A stretch of 36,747 nt of DNA, from positions 1 through 36,747 of IMG/VR virus record IMGVR_UViG_3300047157_000058. One strand, given 5' to 3'. The translations under genes were made by a program, and so were the position numbers. Below the pieces are notes generated by a model. It had not been told where the DNA came from, did not search any database, and was given only the letters and a program-made list of their open reading frames with translations. Positions 9,151-16,320 of the stretch are shown here, piece after piece (position 1 is the first letter of the stretch; each line of letters starts with the position of its first letter). This DNA is from a virus.

Positions 9151-9954
9151 TTATTTTACCCTCCCCTCTGCGTAAGCCTCGTAGATTTCATCTTCTAAAC
9201 TCTGATAACGCTTTGGGTCAGTCTGTTTTAAACGTATTAAATCAGCACGCCTGTAAATCTTTTTACCAGCTGTTGACTCACCGGAAGCTCTTGATACTCC
9301 TTCACCTGCTTTCATTGCAGTATCTCTTTTAGTCTTTTTGCTTTCATTTACTTCTTTCGTCTTAGAAATCATTTGTCTTTCTTTCCAAGTCGTAAGCAGT
9401 TCATTGGCTGCATCAAAGTCATAAGAGTCTGCTTCTTTATACAAGCGTTGTCTTATCTTACTTCCATTTACCCACTCCTGAAATCCTCCGTCAGTGATGA
9501 CTTCTTGGAAATCTGGATGTGCCTTTTCGAGTTGTTGGGCAGTCAAAGCAGCTTGTTGCTGTTGTGTCTGTTCCGAAAACTCTCTGAACCTAGGATGATT
9601 ATCTATAATTTGCCTGACTGCTTCTTCAGGATTATCATAAAAATCTGCTGGCTCACTTGTGGTAGTCTGTTGGCTTTGCGAACTTATCTGTGATTGCAAA
9701 TAAGAATCAGTTAGCTTTCTAAGTTCACCAATCTCTTGCCCTTTCCTACCTAGTTCTTTCTCTAGGTTCTCATAGGCTTCAGCTATTTCTGATGAGGACT
9801 TACCTTGAAATTTCTTAGGAAGTTCAGGCTCTTCTTGCTCTTGAATTTCTTCCTGTTCTACTTCATCCTCTACAGCTAATGCTTCTAAAGATTCGTTTAC
9901 TTGCTCTTCTACTGGTTCTTCATGAACCTCAGGGTCTACAATTTTACTACTCAT
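9151..9954 (-). CDS. Capsid scaffolding protein
   Basis: 267 residues. Residues about 1-60 are extremely acidic (Glu-rich, EEPVEEQVNESLEALAVEDE). A coiled coil follows (AEAYENLEKELGRKGQEIGE, about residues 60-90), then a Gln/Ser-rich section and a basic C-terminus containing KKIYRRADLIRLKQTDPKRY. Scaffolding proteins commonly have a helical, charged body and a basic C-terminal capsid-binding helix, and sit between portal and capsid genes as here. The start is preceded by GGAGG. No protease domain is seen, so the scaffold is probably released without cleavage. Confidence 0.8.
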   Translation of the reverse strand: MSSKIVDPEVHEEPVEEQVNESLEALAVEDEVEQEEIQEQEEPELPKKFQGKSSSEIAEAYENLEKELGRKGQEIGELRKLTDSYLQSQISSQSQQTTTSEPADFYDNPEEAVRQIIDNHPRFREFSEQTQQQQAALTAQQLEKAHPDFQEVITDGGFQEWVNGSKIRQRLYKEADSYDFDAANELLTTWKERQMISKTKEVNESKKTKRDTAMKAGEGVSRASGESTAGKKIYRRADLIRLKQTDPKRYQSLEDEIYEAYAEGRVK

Positions 9955-10010
9955 GCTTCTTACCTCCGTCTTTTAAGATTATGGGGGTTATAAAAATGTT
10001 AGAGCTGGTA

Positions 10011-10232
10011 CTAATCCAGTTGTTCTAACGCTAGTTTGGTAGCTTCCTCTAAATTAATAAACATGTTTAGGAAAGATACCTGTCCTCTACGTAAGTGTAG
10101 AGTCTTTTCATCTTCAATGTCATAGATTTTTTCAAGTGACTCTGCTAGTTTAGTGTACTCTTCTAACAATACACGCCAGCCATCATGTTGAATCATGTCT
10201 AATCGTTGTTCTAATACTTCTCTATCTGTCAT
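10011..10232 (-). CDS. Small portal-adjacent helical protein
   Basis: 73 residues, entirely helical in character (MTDREVLEQRLDMIQHDGWR start, then LEEYTKLAESLEKIYDIED), ending EATKLALEQLD. The ATG overlaps the portal stop by four bases (ATGA), a sign of translational coupling. Small helical proteins of this pattern commonly follow the portal gene in marine podoviruses, but their role is unknown to me. A head assembly accessory is the likely class. Confidence 0.65.
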   Translation of the reverse strand: MTDREVLEQRLDMIQHDGWRVLLEEYTKLAESLEKIYDIEDEKTLHLRRGQVSFLNMFINLEEATKLALEQLD

Positions 10233-12136
10233 CCGTTCATTGCTTTAGACAAATTAAGTATAGTTTCTGAGTTTAGATGTTCTACTTCAGGTACATTACG
10301 TGCAGTTTCTGACTGTATACCTTTTATTCTTACCATCTTCTCAGCTAGTTCTAGTTGTTTCTTAGCTAAAGTTTCATTAGATGCTTTATCACCTGCATCT
10401 ACTTGTAGCTTCTGTGCTTCTGCATATAGCTTATTAATGTCTGCTTTAAGTTCTTCTAGTTCAAGCATAGACTTTTGCATTTCTATTTGTTTTATTTGCT
10501 CATCTTGAGGATTAGGCTGCATCATTTGGTTGATTGCTTGCACTAATTGTGTTCTGTTTGCTAGTGATGAGTTCTCAAATATACTCATTAAGATAACATA
10601 AAACGCAGGAGAACCTTGTGGTGTCATAGATAACAACTGTACCATCTGTGTTGTTTCTAATTCCTTAGCCATAATACCCAGACTACTGTAAGGTTTAAAC
10701 TTAAAGTCTACTGCTGGATATCTTTCGTTATCAAACTGTATACGTCTGTATAAAGTTTTATTAATCATAGGAATCAAGAATGAATCTTGGAAATTCATTA
10801 GTGTTCTCTTCTGACGTTTGATAGATGCTGCTTGGAGCATTGACATACCACTAGCAGTTCCATTCCGAGGATTGGAAAAGTTACTGTTAGCTGTGTCCAT
10901 AGCACCAGTACCCATCTGAACCATGCGTTCTAGCTCTGCTGCTTCGGTAAAGGTCGACTGGGATAGACTACCAAAGTTCAGTGGCATTAGAACGGATTTA
11001 GGGTCGCCATTTGTGAGGATAGTCTTACCGGGACGGACATCAAATTTTGTTCCACGTGGTAGACGAGTGGCGTCTAATCCCATCATTGGGTGTGTCGTGA
11101 GTGCTAAGGCGTCAATACGAGCTCTCAGTTCAGCATCTAAAGCTTTCTGTGGATTATATCCCTTTTCAGCTACACCCCTACCCCAGAACTTCGAGGGAAC
11201 ACGGTCATTTTGATAGGCAACAAACGGTCTATCATTTAACATGTATGGGTTTTCTGCTGCTCTTAGTACGCAATCGTCATTAGCAATTGTAACAACTGCT
11301 TCAACTAACTCATCATCATTGTAGTCAAACTGGTCTACGCTGCTTGAGTTTCCACTAAGAAATCTTTTAGGAACTAATCCCCAATATTCTACAATCTTTA
11401 CTTTGTCATCTTCATCAGAGTCACTAAACTCTTCATCAAAGCCAAAGTCTGCTTTATCATAACTACCTAATGGCATATCATTATATATACCATCCTTCAT
11501 ACCCTTAGTAATCATATATCTTGGTTTAATTACTATGTGGGCGACACCTAATGCTTCATCTATTGTTGTAGCTGTAGGGTCAATAACAAATTCTTTTGGT
11601 GATACTGATTCTAACTTAACACATGTGTACGGAACTTCTTCTGTTTCCGTCATAGTAGTCATAGTACCCGGAATAGGCACCTCAGTTGCTACCATTTCCA
11701 TTTTATCCTGTACTAATACCTTACCAATACCTGTACCAAATATAGCACCGTTAAGTAAACACTCTGCAATAGCGTCCTTAACTCCATCTTTTGTTAAATC
11801 TTCATGAAGTAAGTTACGTATGTACTCTGCGTCTTGTTTGTTTTGGTCAAGGATGTCATCTTCTAGGTCAAACCAACGGTTTCCTCCAAAGATTGCTTCC
11901 TCTAATTCTGCTACTGTAGCTTCAATTGCCTGTGATGTGGCTGGAGAAATTAATTTACTCTTCTCTGACTGCCTTGTTTTGTCATCTGTTGCCCAAATAC
12001 CACGCCATAATCTGTAATATTCGTCCCACTTAGACATATAGTTAGTATTCCTGTGGTCCTCCCACTGGTCTACTCTGTCTAACACCCATTCTCTTAACTG
12101 ACTGTGTGGACTATCTAGGTAATCTTTCTCATCCAT
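10229..12136 (-). CDS. Portal (head-tail connector) protein
   Basis: 635 residues, in the range for P22/T7-type portals. The N-terminal region (WDEYYRLWRGIW, SKLISPATSQAIEATVAELE) and the central part (PFVAYQNDRVPSKFWGRGVA, RNGTASGMSMLQAASIKRQK) match the pattern of podovirus portals: clip and stem sequences, then a long helical C-terminus with charged heptads (residues about 540-620), which would form the barrel. It lies directly downstream of the large terminase with a three-base gap, as usual. It forms the dodecameric ring through which DNA is packaged and ejected. Confidence 0.9.
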   Translation of the reverse strand: MDEKDYLDSPHSQLREWVLDRVDQWEDHRNTNYMSKWDEYYRLWRGIWATDDKTRQSEKSKLISPATSQAIEATVAELEEAIFGGNRWFDLEDDILDQNKQDAEYIRNLLHEDLTKDGVKDAIAECLLNGAIFGTGIGKVLVQDKMEMVATEVPIPGTMTTMTETEEVPYTCVKLESVSPKEFVIDPTATTIDEALGVAHIVIKPRYMITKGMKDGIYNDMPLGSYDKADFGFDEEFSDSDEDDKVKIVEYWGLVPKRFLSGNSSSVDQFDYNDDELVEAVVTIANDDCVLRAAENPYMLNDRPFVAYQNDRVPSKFWGRGVAEKGYNPQKALDAELRARIDALALTTHPMMGLDATRLPRGTKFDVRPGKTILTNGDPKSVLMPLNFGSLSQSTFTEAAELERMVQMGTGAMDTANSNFSNPRNGTASGMSMLQAASIKRQKRTLMNFQDSFLIPMINKTLYRRIQFDNERYPAVDFKFKPYSSLGIMAKELETTQMVQLLSMTPQGSPAFYVILMSIFENSSLANRTQLVQAINQMMQPNPQDEQIKQIEMQKSMLELEELKADINKLYAEAQKLQVDAGDKASNETLAKKQLELAEKMVRIKGIQSETARNVPEVEHLNSETILNLSKAMNG

Positions 12137-12139
12137 AAA

Positions 12140-13405
12140 TTAATATCCTGCTATTGCGTCCATTGGTTCCCATTCGTCTAGTTCTATACTTCCTGCGTAG
12201 TCTGCTACACTAACTTGGTCTATATATGCAAGGCTATCCAGTAAATCATCATGGCTAAGAGGAGAAGGAAAGTCCATCATTTGGGAAATAAAGTAGTCAT
12301 TCCAATCTGCCTTTCTAAATTTTATCTTACCATGCTCTAGTCGTCCTTGCAGCGACCATGTAATTCTGTCTATCTTTCTTTTACCGCCATGAGTAACATC
12401 TGTTATGTTAACCCATCTACCGTGTGTCCTCATCTCATCTTCAAGATAAGGCATGATTGCGTTCTTTAACGCTCCGGCTTCAATTCCGACAGTAGTTGCT
12501 TGACTTTCAATTGCAGCCTGTAGTATTTTAAAAGCAGTTTCTTTAATACCCCATCTACCATGATATATATCCTTTACTAACCATTCGTCATTAACAATCT
12601 TAACTACTGATATTGCTGTTTCGTCTAACTTACTTGACTTTAAACCTCTGTCTTTACTTGTTGCTTCAAACCCTGCTGGGTCTACTGCAACTACATAATG
12701 ACCTATTGTACCTTCCGCAAAGTCTGTTTCATTATCGACATACTTAATCCACTCTTCCTTAAATATTCCTCCTGTGAAGGATTCAAAGGTGGCTTCAAAT
12801 TCCTGCCTGAACGCTTGAGTAGACATTGTACTCTTTGCAGCAGCGATTTCTTTGGGGTCCAATAATGGATTATCTGTAGAATTAAATTGAAATGCTTGCC
12901 AGTCATCATCTTGTTGTGCTTCTATGTATAGTTTATAAAAATGATTCTTTCCTGCAGGGGTACCAATAAACATAGCACCACCTTTTACATCTGCAAGAGT
13001 AGGTCTTAAAATCATTTCCCACACTTCAGGCTTCATACTGGCATATTCATCAAGTACAACGTACTCCAATCCTACACCCCTTAAAGTATCTGGTCTATCT
13101 GAGCCTTTAAGGTATATCTTTCTGTCGTTGACTAAAGTTAACACTGCTGTGTTTTCGTGAGCAGCTTTTATAACATCCTGCCCTAACTCCTTTAGCATAC
13201 CCCACATAATATCTTTTGATTGTTGGAATGTGGGACCAACGTAAAATACGTCTTTGCTTTTGCTTTGTAGTGCTTTGATTAATAAAACCCAAGCAGCTAA
13301 CCTTGACTTACCAAATCTTCTACCTGCTGAAACAACTTTAAAACGAGCAGGAGATTTAAATATCTCCATCTGAGCATCATGAAGTGAAACTTTAATATCT
13401 GCCAT
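12140..13405 (-). CDS. terL: Terminase large subunit
   Basis: 421 residues. The N-terminal ATPase shows Walker A AGRRFGKS with the catalytic lysine at residue 33, and Walker B YVVLDEYA near residues 114-121. MFIGTPAGK is a coupling motif typical of terminases. The C-terminal RNase H-like nuclease begins near residue 240 with VAVDPAG, and later acidic residues (IEAGALK, LSHDDLLDSLAY) fit metal binding. The start ATG shares one base with the TAA of the preceding gene (TAATG). It drives DNA into the prohead through the portal and cuts the concatemer. Confidence 0.93.
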   Translation of the reverse strand: MADIKVSLHDAQMEIFKSPARFKVVSAGRRFGKSRLAAWVLLIKALQSKSKDVFYVGPTFQQSKDIMWGMLKELGQDVIKAAHENTAVLTLVNDRKIYLKGSDRPDTLRGVGLEYVVLDEYASMKPEVWEMILRPTLADVKGGAMFIGTPAGKNHFYKLYIEAQQDDDWQAFQFNSTDNPLLDPKEIAAAKSTMSTQAFRQEFEATFESFTGGIFKEEWIKYVDNETDFAEGTIGHYVVAVDPAGFEATSKDRGLKSSKLDETAISVVKIVNDEWLVKDIYHGRWGIKETAFKILQAAIESQATTVGIEAGALKNAIMPYLEDEMRTHGRWVNITDVTHGGKRKIDRITWSLQGRLEHGKIKFRKADWNDYFISQMMDFPSPLSHDDLLDSLAYIDQVSVADYAGSIELDEWEPMDAIAGY

Positions 13406-13770
13406 TATTCGTCTATGGCATCTATTACTTCACCTTCAAAGGTAGCTTGTTCCTCTGCTTCCTGCTTTTCTATTGCCTTTACGGATTCAACAATAATATT
13501 TATTCCTAAATCCTGGTGTTCGTGTTTTATTTCAACAGCTTTATGTGCTGGAACAATTCTATCCATGCACATCTTTAAACAATGTCTATCACCTTTTAAG
13601 GCTAACTCAATAACCTTGTCTACAATCTCTGGACCTCTTGCTGATAATACTTCTCTGCTTAAAGCTGTATATTTGTTTACTGAACCTACGGGTCTGCCGG
13701 CTGGATTCAATGATGGCATGCCCTTGTATAAGTTGGGATTACCTGCTTTCTTTTTTGTTTCCTTTGGCAT
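13405..13770 (-). CDS. terS: Probable small terminase subunit (DUF5681-like)
   Basis: 121 residues from the ATG at 13770. The open frame extends upstream to 13851, but that extension covers the promoter -10 and -35 elements, while 13770 has AGGA ten bases before it and begins MPKETKKKAGNPNLYKGMP. Residues about 20-70 hold NPAGRPVGSVNK followed by a helical LSREVLSARGPEIVDKVIEL, the DUF5681 pattern often found in small terminases, with GD-x-HCLKMCMDRIVP after it. The C-terminus is acidic. It is the first gene of the leftward operon, directly before terL, where it would recognise the packaging site. Confidence 0.75.
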   Translation of the reverse strand: MPKETKKKAGNPNLYKGMPSLNPAGRPVGSVNKYTALSREVLSARGPEIVDKVIELALKGDRHCLKMCMDRIVPAHKAVEIKHEHQDLGINIIVESVKAIEKQEAEEQATFEGEVIDAIDE

Positions 13771-13809
13771 ACCTTTGTCCTGTGTTAAAAAGGGAGGTTC
13801 TATACCCCT

Positions 13810-13838
13810 ATTATACCACGCTTTGCTGGTGATTGCAA
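13810..13838 (-). promoter_or_regulatory. Leftward sigma70-type promoter for the virion operon
   Basis: Minus strand: -35 TTGCAA (13838-13833), 17-base spacer, -10 TATAAT (13815-13810). The -10 is a perfect consensus and the spacer is ideal. Transcription should begin near 13803, about 33 bases before the terS start chosen here. It is the only clear promoter seen for the long leftward operon. No phage RNA polymerase gene is present, so host RNA polymerase probably uses it. Confidence 0.75.
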
Positions 13839-13944
13839 GAACTTTCCACAAATAGCCACAAATTGTACCTTTGGATTAGTAAATTTGTAATTACATTGTA
13901 GGTCCAAATCCCATCTCATGTGCTAATGACACTATCTGCGTAGC

Positions 13945-13956
13945 AGGTCGTCGCCC
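13945..13956 (-). other. cos-like 12-mer in GC-rich block
   Basis: The minus strand reads GGGCGACGACCT, differing at one position from the lambda cohesive end GGGCGGCGACCT. The preceding bases TTAT also resemble the lambda TTAC. It lies about 175 bases upstream of the terS start, the normal place for a cos site, in a GC-rich island within an AT-rich genome. Whether it is cut is unknown. The resemblance could be chance or convergent. Confidence 0.35.
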
Positions 13957-13987
13957 ATAAGGGTCCCCCCGTAGCCATGACTAGCCA

Positions 13988-14080
13988 GAATTTGCCATTA
14001 ATGGTGGAAGGTGGCAAGGATGGAATTTGCCATTAATAGCCATCAGTGGCAATGGTGGAAAATGTGAGATAAATGTGAGA
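13988..14080 (+). repeat. Cluster of paired short direct repeats
   Basis: Four motifs each occur twice: GAATTTGCCATTAAT (13988-14002 and 14023-14037), AATGGTGGAA (14000-14009 and 14051-14060), GTGGCAA (14011-14017 and 14046-14052) and AAATGTGAGA (14060-14069 and 14071-14080, period 11 bases, about one helical turn). Such clusters are typical of protein-binding arrays at phage origins, packaging sites or regulatory regions. Nothing here tells which. Confidence 0.6.
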
Positions 14081-14098
14081 GTGATTGTAGTTTTTAGT

Positions 14099-14117
14099 GG
14101 CATAACATGTTATGCGT
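14099..14117 (+). repeat. Palindromic element, copy 1
   Basis: GGCATAACATGTTATGCGT. The inner 16 bases (14100-14115) are a perfect palindrome. This copy lies 22 bases upstream of the -35 of the first rightward promoter, where a bound protein could activate or repress it. Copies 2-4 are at 14957, 15615 and 17822. Confidence 0.85.
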
Positions 14118-14139
14118 GATATTTATTTTGCCTAAGGGG

Positions 14140-14167
14140 TTGACTCTCAAACTGAGAAGGGTATATT
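14140..14167 (+). promoter_or_regulatory. Rightward sigma70-type promoter P1
   Basis: -35 TTGACT (14140-14145), 16-base spacer, -10 TATATT (14162-14167). Five of six consensus bases match in each box. A start near 14174 gives a leader of about 70 bases before the first early gene, and the Fur-like inverted repeat lies within this leader. Confidence 0.7.
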
Positions 14168-14198
14168 TATACACATGGACGCAGTAACTGGTCCTAAA

Positions 14199-14213
14199 CG
14201 AGAATGATTCTCA
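14199..14213 (+). promoter_or_regulatory. Fur-box-like inverted repeat
   Basis: CGAGAATGATTCTCA contains the perfect inverted repeat GAGAAT-g-ATTCTC and matches the 7-1-7 Fur box TGATAATnATTATCA at 12 of 14 specified... positions allowing G/C exchange in each half (mismatches at the first base and at the fourth base of each arm). It sits about 25 bases after the predicted P1 start and 30 bases before the ATG. It could be an operator for a host iron regulator, a site for another dimeric repressor, or a weak RNA hairpin. Confidence 0.35.
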
Positions 14214-14243
14214 TTAACATTTAACTAACATAAAGGAAATAAT

Positions 14244-14738
14244 ATGAATACTATCAATGACTTAAACAAAGCACAAGCAACTCTATACCGTTCATACGTC
14301 AAGGCAAATCAAATGGACGTTAACCAACAGGCTAAGATTGACGCCTATATGGACCAAGGCAAGGAAGGACATGCAGAGATTTTAGGCATAGTCGAACTCA
14401 TGAAGGTTAACAATGAGTCAACAGCTAAGATTAAAACACAGGTTTCGAGAGCCAGTGGCAAGCAAAAATCAGGACTTAGCCTTCAAGGATTAGGCAAGGA
14501 TGATGTAGCTGTGATTGCACCTAAGAAGGACAGCACTAAGCCTTCTAAGGACAAGCAAGAAGTGGCAGAGAAGGCACCAAAGCCTGAGGACAGTGTTGAA
14601 GCTAATACTCAATCAATCACACATGACCAAGCGTGGGAATTTGTAGAGAAGTATTACACACTAGACGAGGTGGAAGCTCTCAGAGGTGCTGTTAAGGCTA
14701 GAATAGCAGAGAAGGTCAAGAAAATAATCGCTGCTTAA
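14244..14738 (+). CDS. First early gene, Lys-rich hypothetical protein
   Basis: 164 residues, not recognised. AAGGA precedes the ATG by seven bases. The N-terminal 70 residues look helical (MNTINDLNKAQATLYRSYVK). The middle (about 75-125) is a Lys/Pro/Asp-rich disordered linker (APKKDSTKPSKDKQEVAEKA). The last 40 residues form a compact helical unit (ITHDQAWEFVEKYYTLDEVE) ending in a basic helix. The gene has its own promoter and a strong terminator, so it is a monocistronic unit and the first transcribed in the rightward direction. That makes a role early in infection, such as host takeover or regulation, plausible but unproven. Confidence 0.8.
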   Translation: MNTINDLNKAQATLYRSYVKANQMDVNQQAKIDAYMDQGKEGHAEILGIVELMKVNNESTAKIKTQVSRASGKQKSGLSLQGLGKDDVAVIAPKKDSTKPSKDKQEVAEKAPKPEDSVEANTQSITHDQAWEFVEKYYTLDEVEALRGAVKARIAEKVKKIIAA

Positions 14739-14755
14739 TCTAACCACTAACCAAG

Positions 14756-14781
14756 AAAGCCGGCTTTATGCCGGTTTTTTT
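14756..14781 (+). terminator. Intrinsic terminator after the first early gene
   Basis: A stem AAAGCCGGC / GCCGGTTTT (one G-U pair), loop TTTAT, runs directly into seven T. This is a textbook rho-independent terminator 17 bases after the stop codon. It isolates the first early gene from the next unit, which has its own promoter. Confidence 0.85.
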
Positions 14782-14893
14782 GTGCCTGTAATCCTGAGAA
14801 TGAGCTCCATATATTCGATATTAGAGGACTTTATATAGTAAGCAATACCAAAGCTTGCCTAAACAATAATAATCCAAGCAAGATACCCTGAGT

Positions 14894-14922
14894 TTGACAT
14901 TAGAGCATTAGTATGAGATAAT
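14894..14922 (+). promoter_or_regulatory. Rightward sigma70-type promoter P2
   Basis: -35 TTGACA (14894-14899, perfect), 17-base spacer, -10 GATAAT (14917-14922, five of six). Transcription would start near 14929. Palindromic copy 2 then lies in the leader, about 30 bases downstream of the start, a position suited to repression or to an RNA hairpin. It drives the HhH gene and the small-gene cluster. The flanking 14782-14893 holds nothing else I can recognise. Confidence 0.75.
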
Positions 14923-14956
14923 TCATACATGAATCGAGATACAGGGATTCAAAACA

Positions 14957-14975
14957 GGCATAACATGTTATGCGT
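14957..14975 (+). repeat. Palindromic element, copy 2
   Basis: GGCATAACATGTTATGCGT, identical over 19 bases to copies 1 and 3. The following TTGACA overlaps its last base but no good -10 lies at the right distance, so it is probably not a promoter itself. It sits between P2 and the HhH gene. Confidence 0.85.
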
Positions 14976-15004
14976 TGACAATAACTAAAAATGAGAGGTG
15001 TTAA

Positions 15005-15613
15005 ATGTACGATGTAGATTGTATGACAATCTCAGAGCATGCGTTAAAAACTCCGGAAGGTTTATTGGATGTGATTAAATTTGTATTCACTACAATCCAA
15101 CAGCCTTTGAGTAGCTGTAAAAATCAATTGAATGATATTGATACGCATGGCACTGAAAGTAAATATTTATTTGGTAGCAAAAGAGCCGGATTAAAATATG
15201 CAATGGAAAATAAAACTAAATTGTTTTGGAAGGTGCAAGAATTGCAGAAGGAATCACTAGAAAATATTGATACAGTCAGTAAAGCTGTAAGATTATTCAT
15301 GGAAGTTCCCGGTTTAGGTGCTGTAAAGTCTGCATTTGTATGTCAAATGTTAGGTTTTAATGTGTCATGTATTGACAGTCATAACTTAAACAGGTTAGGA
15401 ATGGAATTAAAAGATGTAACTATTCCTAATTCATTGACAGAAAAAACCAAGATGAAAAAAATAAAAGCCTATGTACACTTGACACAGAGAAAAGGTACTG
15501 TATACTGGTGGAACTCGTGGTGTGATTATGTAGCCAGTAAAGGTGGCATGAATAAAGCATTAGCGACAGGCAATGAAGTGAGTGCATTCCATGTGGAGTG
15601 CGTAATTAGATAA
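15005..15613 (+). CDS. HhH-GPD-like DNA-binding or glycosylase-like protein
   Basis: 202 residues. AGAGG precedes the ATG. Residues 101-128 contain VPGLGAVKSAFVCQML and CIDSHNLNRLG, which align with the helix-hairpin-helix and catalytic Asp region of endonuclease III/OGG1 (LPGVGRKTA ... VDTH..R). The Asp is kept (D124). The lysine usual in bifunctional glycosylases is displaced by one position (K108 after G-A-V), and no iron-sulfur cysteine set is present at the C-terminus. It may be a reduced glycosylase, a DNA-structure binder, or a lesion-specific enzyme of unknown substrate. The gene lies alone between palindromic copies 2 and 3, like a cassette. Confidence 0.7.
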   Translation: MYDVDCMTISEHALKTPEGLLDVIKFVFTTIQQPLSSCKNQLNDIDTHGTESKYLFGSKRAGLKYAMENKTKLFWKVQELQKESLENIDTVSKAVRLFMEVPGLGAVKSAFVCQMLGFNVSCIDSHNLNRLGMELKDVTIPNSLTEKTKMKKIKAYVHLTQRKGTVYWWNSWCDYVASKGGMNKALATGNEVSAFHVECVIR

Positions 15614-15614
15614 T

Positions 15615-15633
15615 GGCATAACATGTTATGCGT
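15615..15633 (+). repeat. Palindromic element, copy 3
   Basis: GGCATAACATGTTATGCGT, two bases after the HhH gene stop and 15 bases before the next start. Its internal ATG (15628) opens a seven-codon extension of the next gene, but the ATG at 15649 has a better ribosome site. Confidence 0.85.
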
Positions 15634-15648
15634 AATAGAGGAGAAGTA

Positions 15649-15816
15649 ATGCAAGTATTTCATATAGGATATGATGTAAAAATAAACAAGTGGGATTATG
15701 TAGATGCTGATAGTGAAGCTGAAGCAATAGAAATTCTAAAAAGAAGGGTTTCTGATGAGGAACATATACCTGAAAGTCAAATAGAAGTACATTCAATTTG
15801 GGAAGGAGAAGATTAA
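15649..15816 (+). CDS. Small hypothetical protein
   Basis: 55 residues from the ATG at 15649, chosen because GAGGAGAAG precedes it, while the upstream ATG at 15628 lies inside the palindromic element with no ribosome site. The sequence MQVFHIGYDVKINKWDYVDA with AEAIEILKRRV resembles small alpha/beta proteins in which a YDV strand, a DAxSxxEAI helix and a final strand form one domain. This pattern recurs in the 80-residue gene at 16815. Function unknown. First gene of a tightly overlapping cluster. Confidence 0.7.
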   Translation: MQVFHIGYDVKINKWDYVDADSEAEAIEILKRRVSDEEHIPESQIEVHSIWEGED

Positions 15817-16121
15817 TGACTAAAGATTATTTAAATGATGTGAGAAACCTTACAGAAACATTAGAGGTAGATGAAAGAACTATAACAGTAACTAGAATGA
15901 CTGGTAATGGTGAGAAGGAAGTTACAAGAGATGAGTTTATTAAAGTATGGGTAGACCATTCTGAGTTATGGGGACTGGTAGACTATGATGAGATAACAGT
16001 GATGACTATAATGGTAGATGAGATTAAAGAAGCCATTACAGAACTAGCCGGTCATAGTTGGGATTTAAAATATATTAGAAAAATAAAAAACATGGAGAAG
16101 GCTAATGAGCATAGTGCTTGA
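15816..16121 (+). CDS. Hypothetical protein in early gene cluster
   Basis: 101 residues from the ATG at 15816, which shares a base with the preceding TAA (TAATG) and has GGAAGGAGAAG upstream. A longer frame from 15798 has no ribosome site. The sequence (MTKDYLNDVRNLTETLEVDE, later EAITELAGHSWDLKYIRKIK) is acidic at first and basic at the end. Not recognised. Translationally coupled to both neighbours. Confidence 0.7.
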   Translation: MTKDYLNDVRNLTETLEVDERTITVTRMTGNGEKEVTRDEFIKVWVDHSELWGLVDYDEITVMTIMVDEIKEAITELAGHSWDLKYIRKIKNMEKANEHSA

Positions 16122-16320
16122 CACACCTGAACAGATACATGACTTTAGGCATAGAACTTTATTGATTGGTTTGGAAACTGAAATTAAATTTCCCGGTCAT
16201 CAATTAACTAGAGGTCGTACTTGTTACGCTAGGATTAAATCTGAGTTTGGATTGAAAGGTAACAAACAAAAAGTGTATGACCAATTTAAACAAATGATAG
16301 AGGAGAAGGCTAATGGCTAA
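16105..16320 (+). CDS. Conserved-type small basic protein
   Basis: 71 residues with GGAGAAGG before the ATG, overlapping the previous gene by 17 bases. LDTPEQIHDFRHRTLLIGLE, then RGRTCYARIKSEFGLKGNKQ and a C-terminal helix. The RGR-x-x-YA-x-(I/V)-K-x-EFG-x-KG pattern recurs, from memory, in early regions of many marine podoviruses, yet has no assigned function. The basic centre would suit nucleic acid binding. Confidence 0.7.
   Translation: MSIVLDTPEQIHDFRHRTLLIGLETEIKFPGHQLTRGRTCYARIKSEFGLKGNKQKVYDQFKQMIEEKANG

Larger units (their letters stand above)
13856..14098. other. Divergent control region: what the non-coding stretch holds
   Basis: No convincing gene lies between the leftward and rightward promoters. 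The stretch contains, in order, an AT-rich spacer, a GC-rich block at about 13938-13976 with a run of six C, a cluster of short direct repeats (13988-14080) and the first palindromic element (14099-14117). The change in base composition over a few tens of bases is sharp compared with the rest of the window. Candidate roles are packaging or end site, replication origin and operator region. Confidence 0.6.

Noticed and set aside
13415-13855. 146-residue plus-strand open frame
   Set aside because: Antisense to terS, no ribosome site, composition typical of a shadow frame.
13895-13925. GGTCCAAATCC suggestive of a tRNA or att site
   Set aside because: No cloverleaf pairing on either strand, and no integrase gene in the window.
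14957-15005. TTGACA after palindrome copy 2 as a promoter
   Set aside because: No -10 at 16-18 bases; the nearest AT-rich hexamer would put the start at the ATG itself. P2 upstream is far better.
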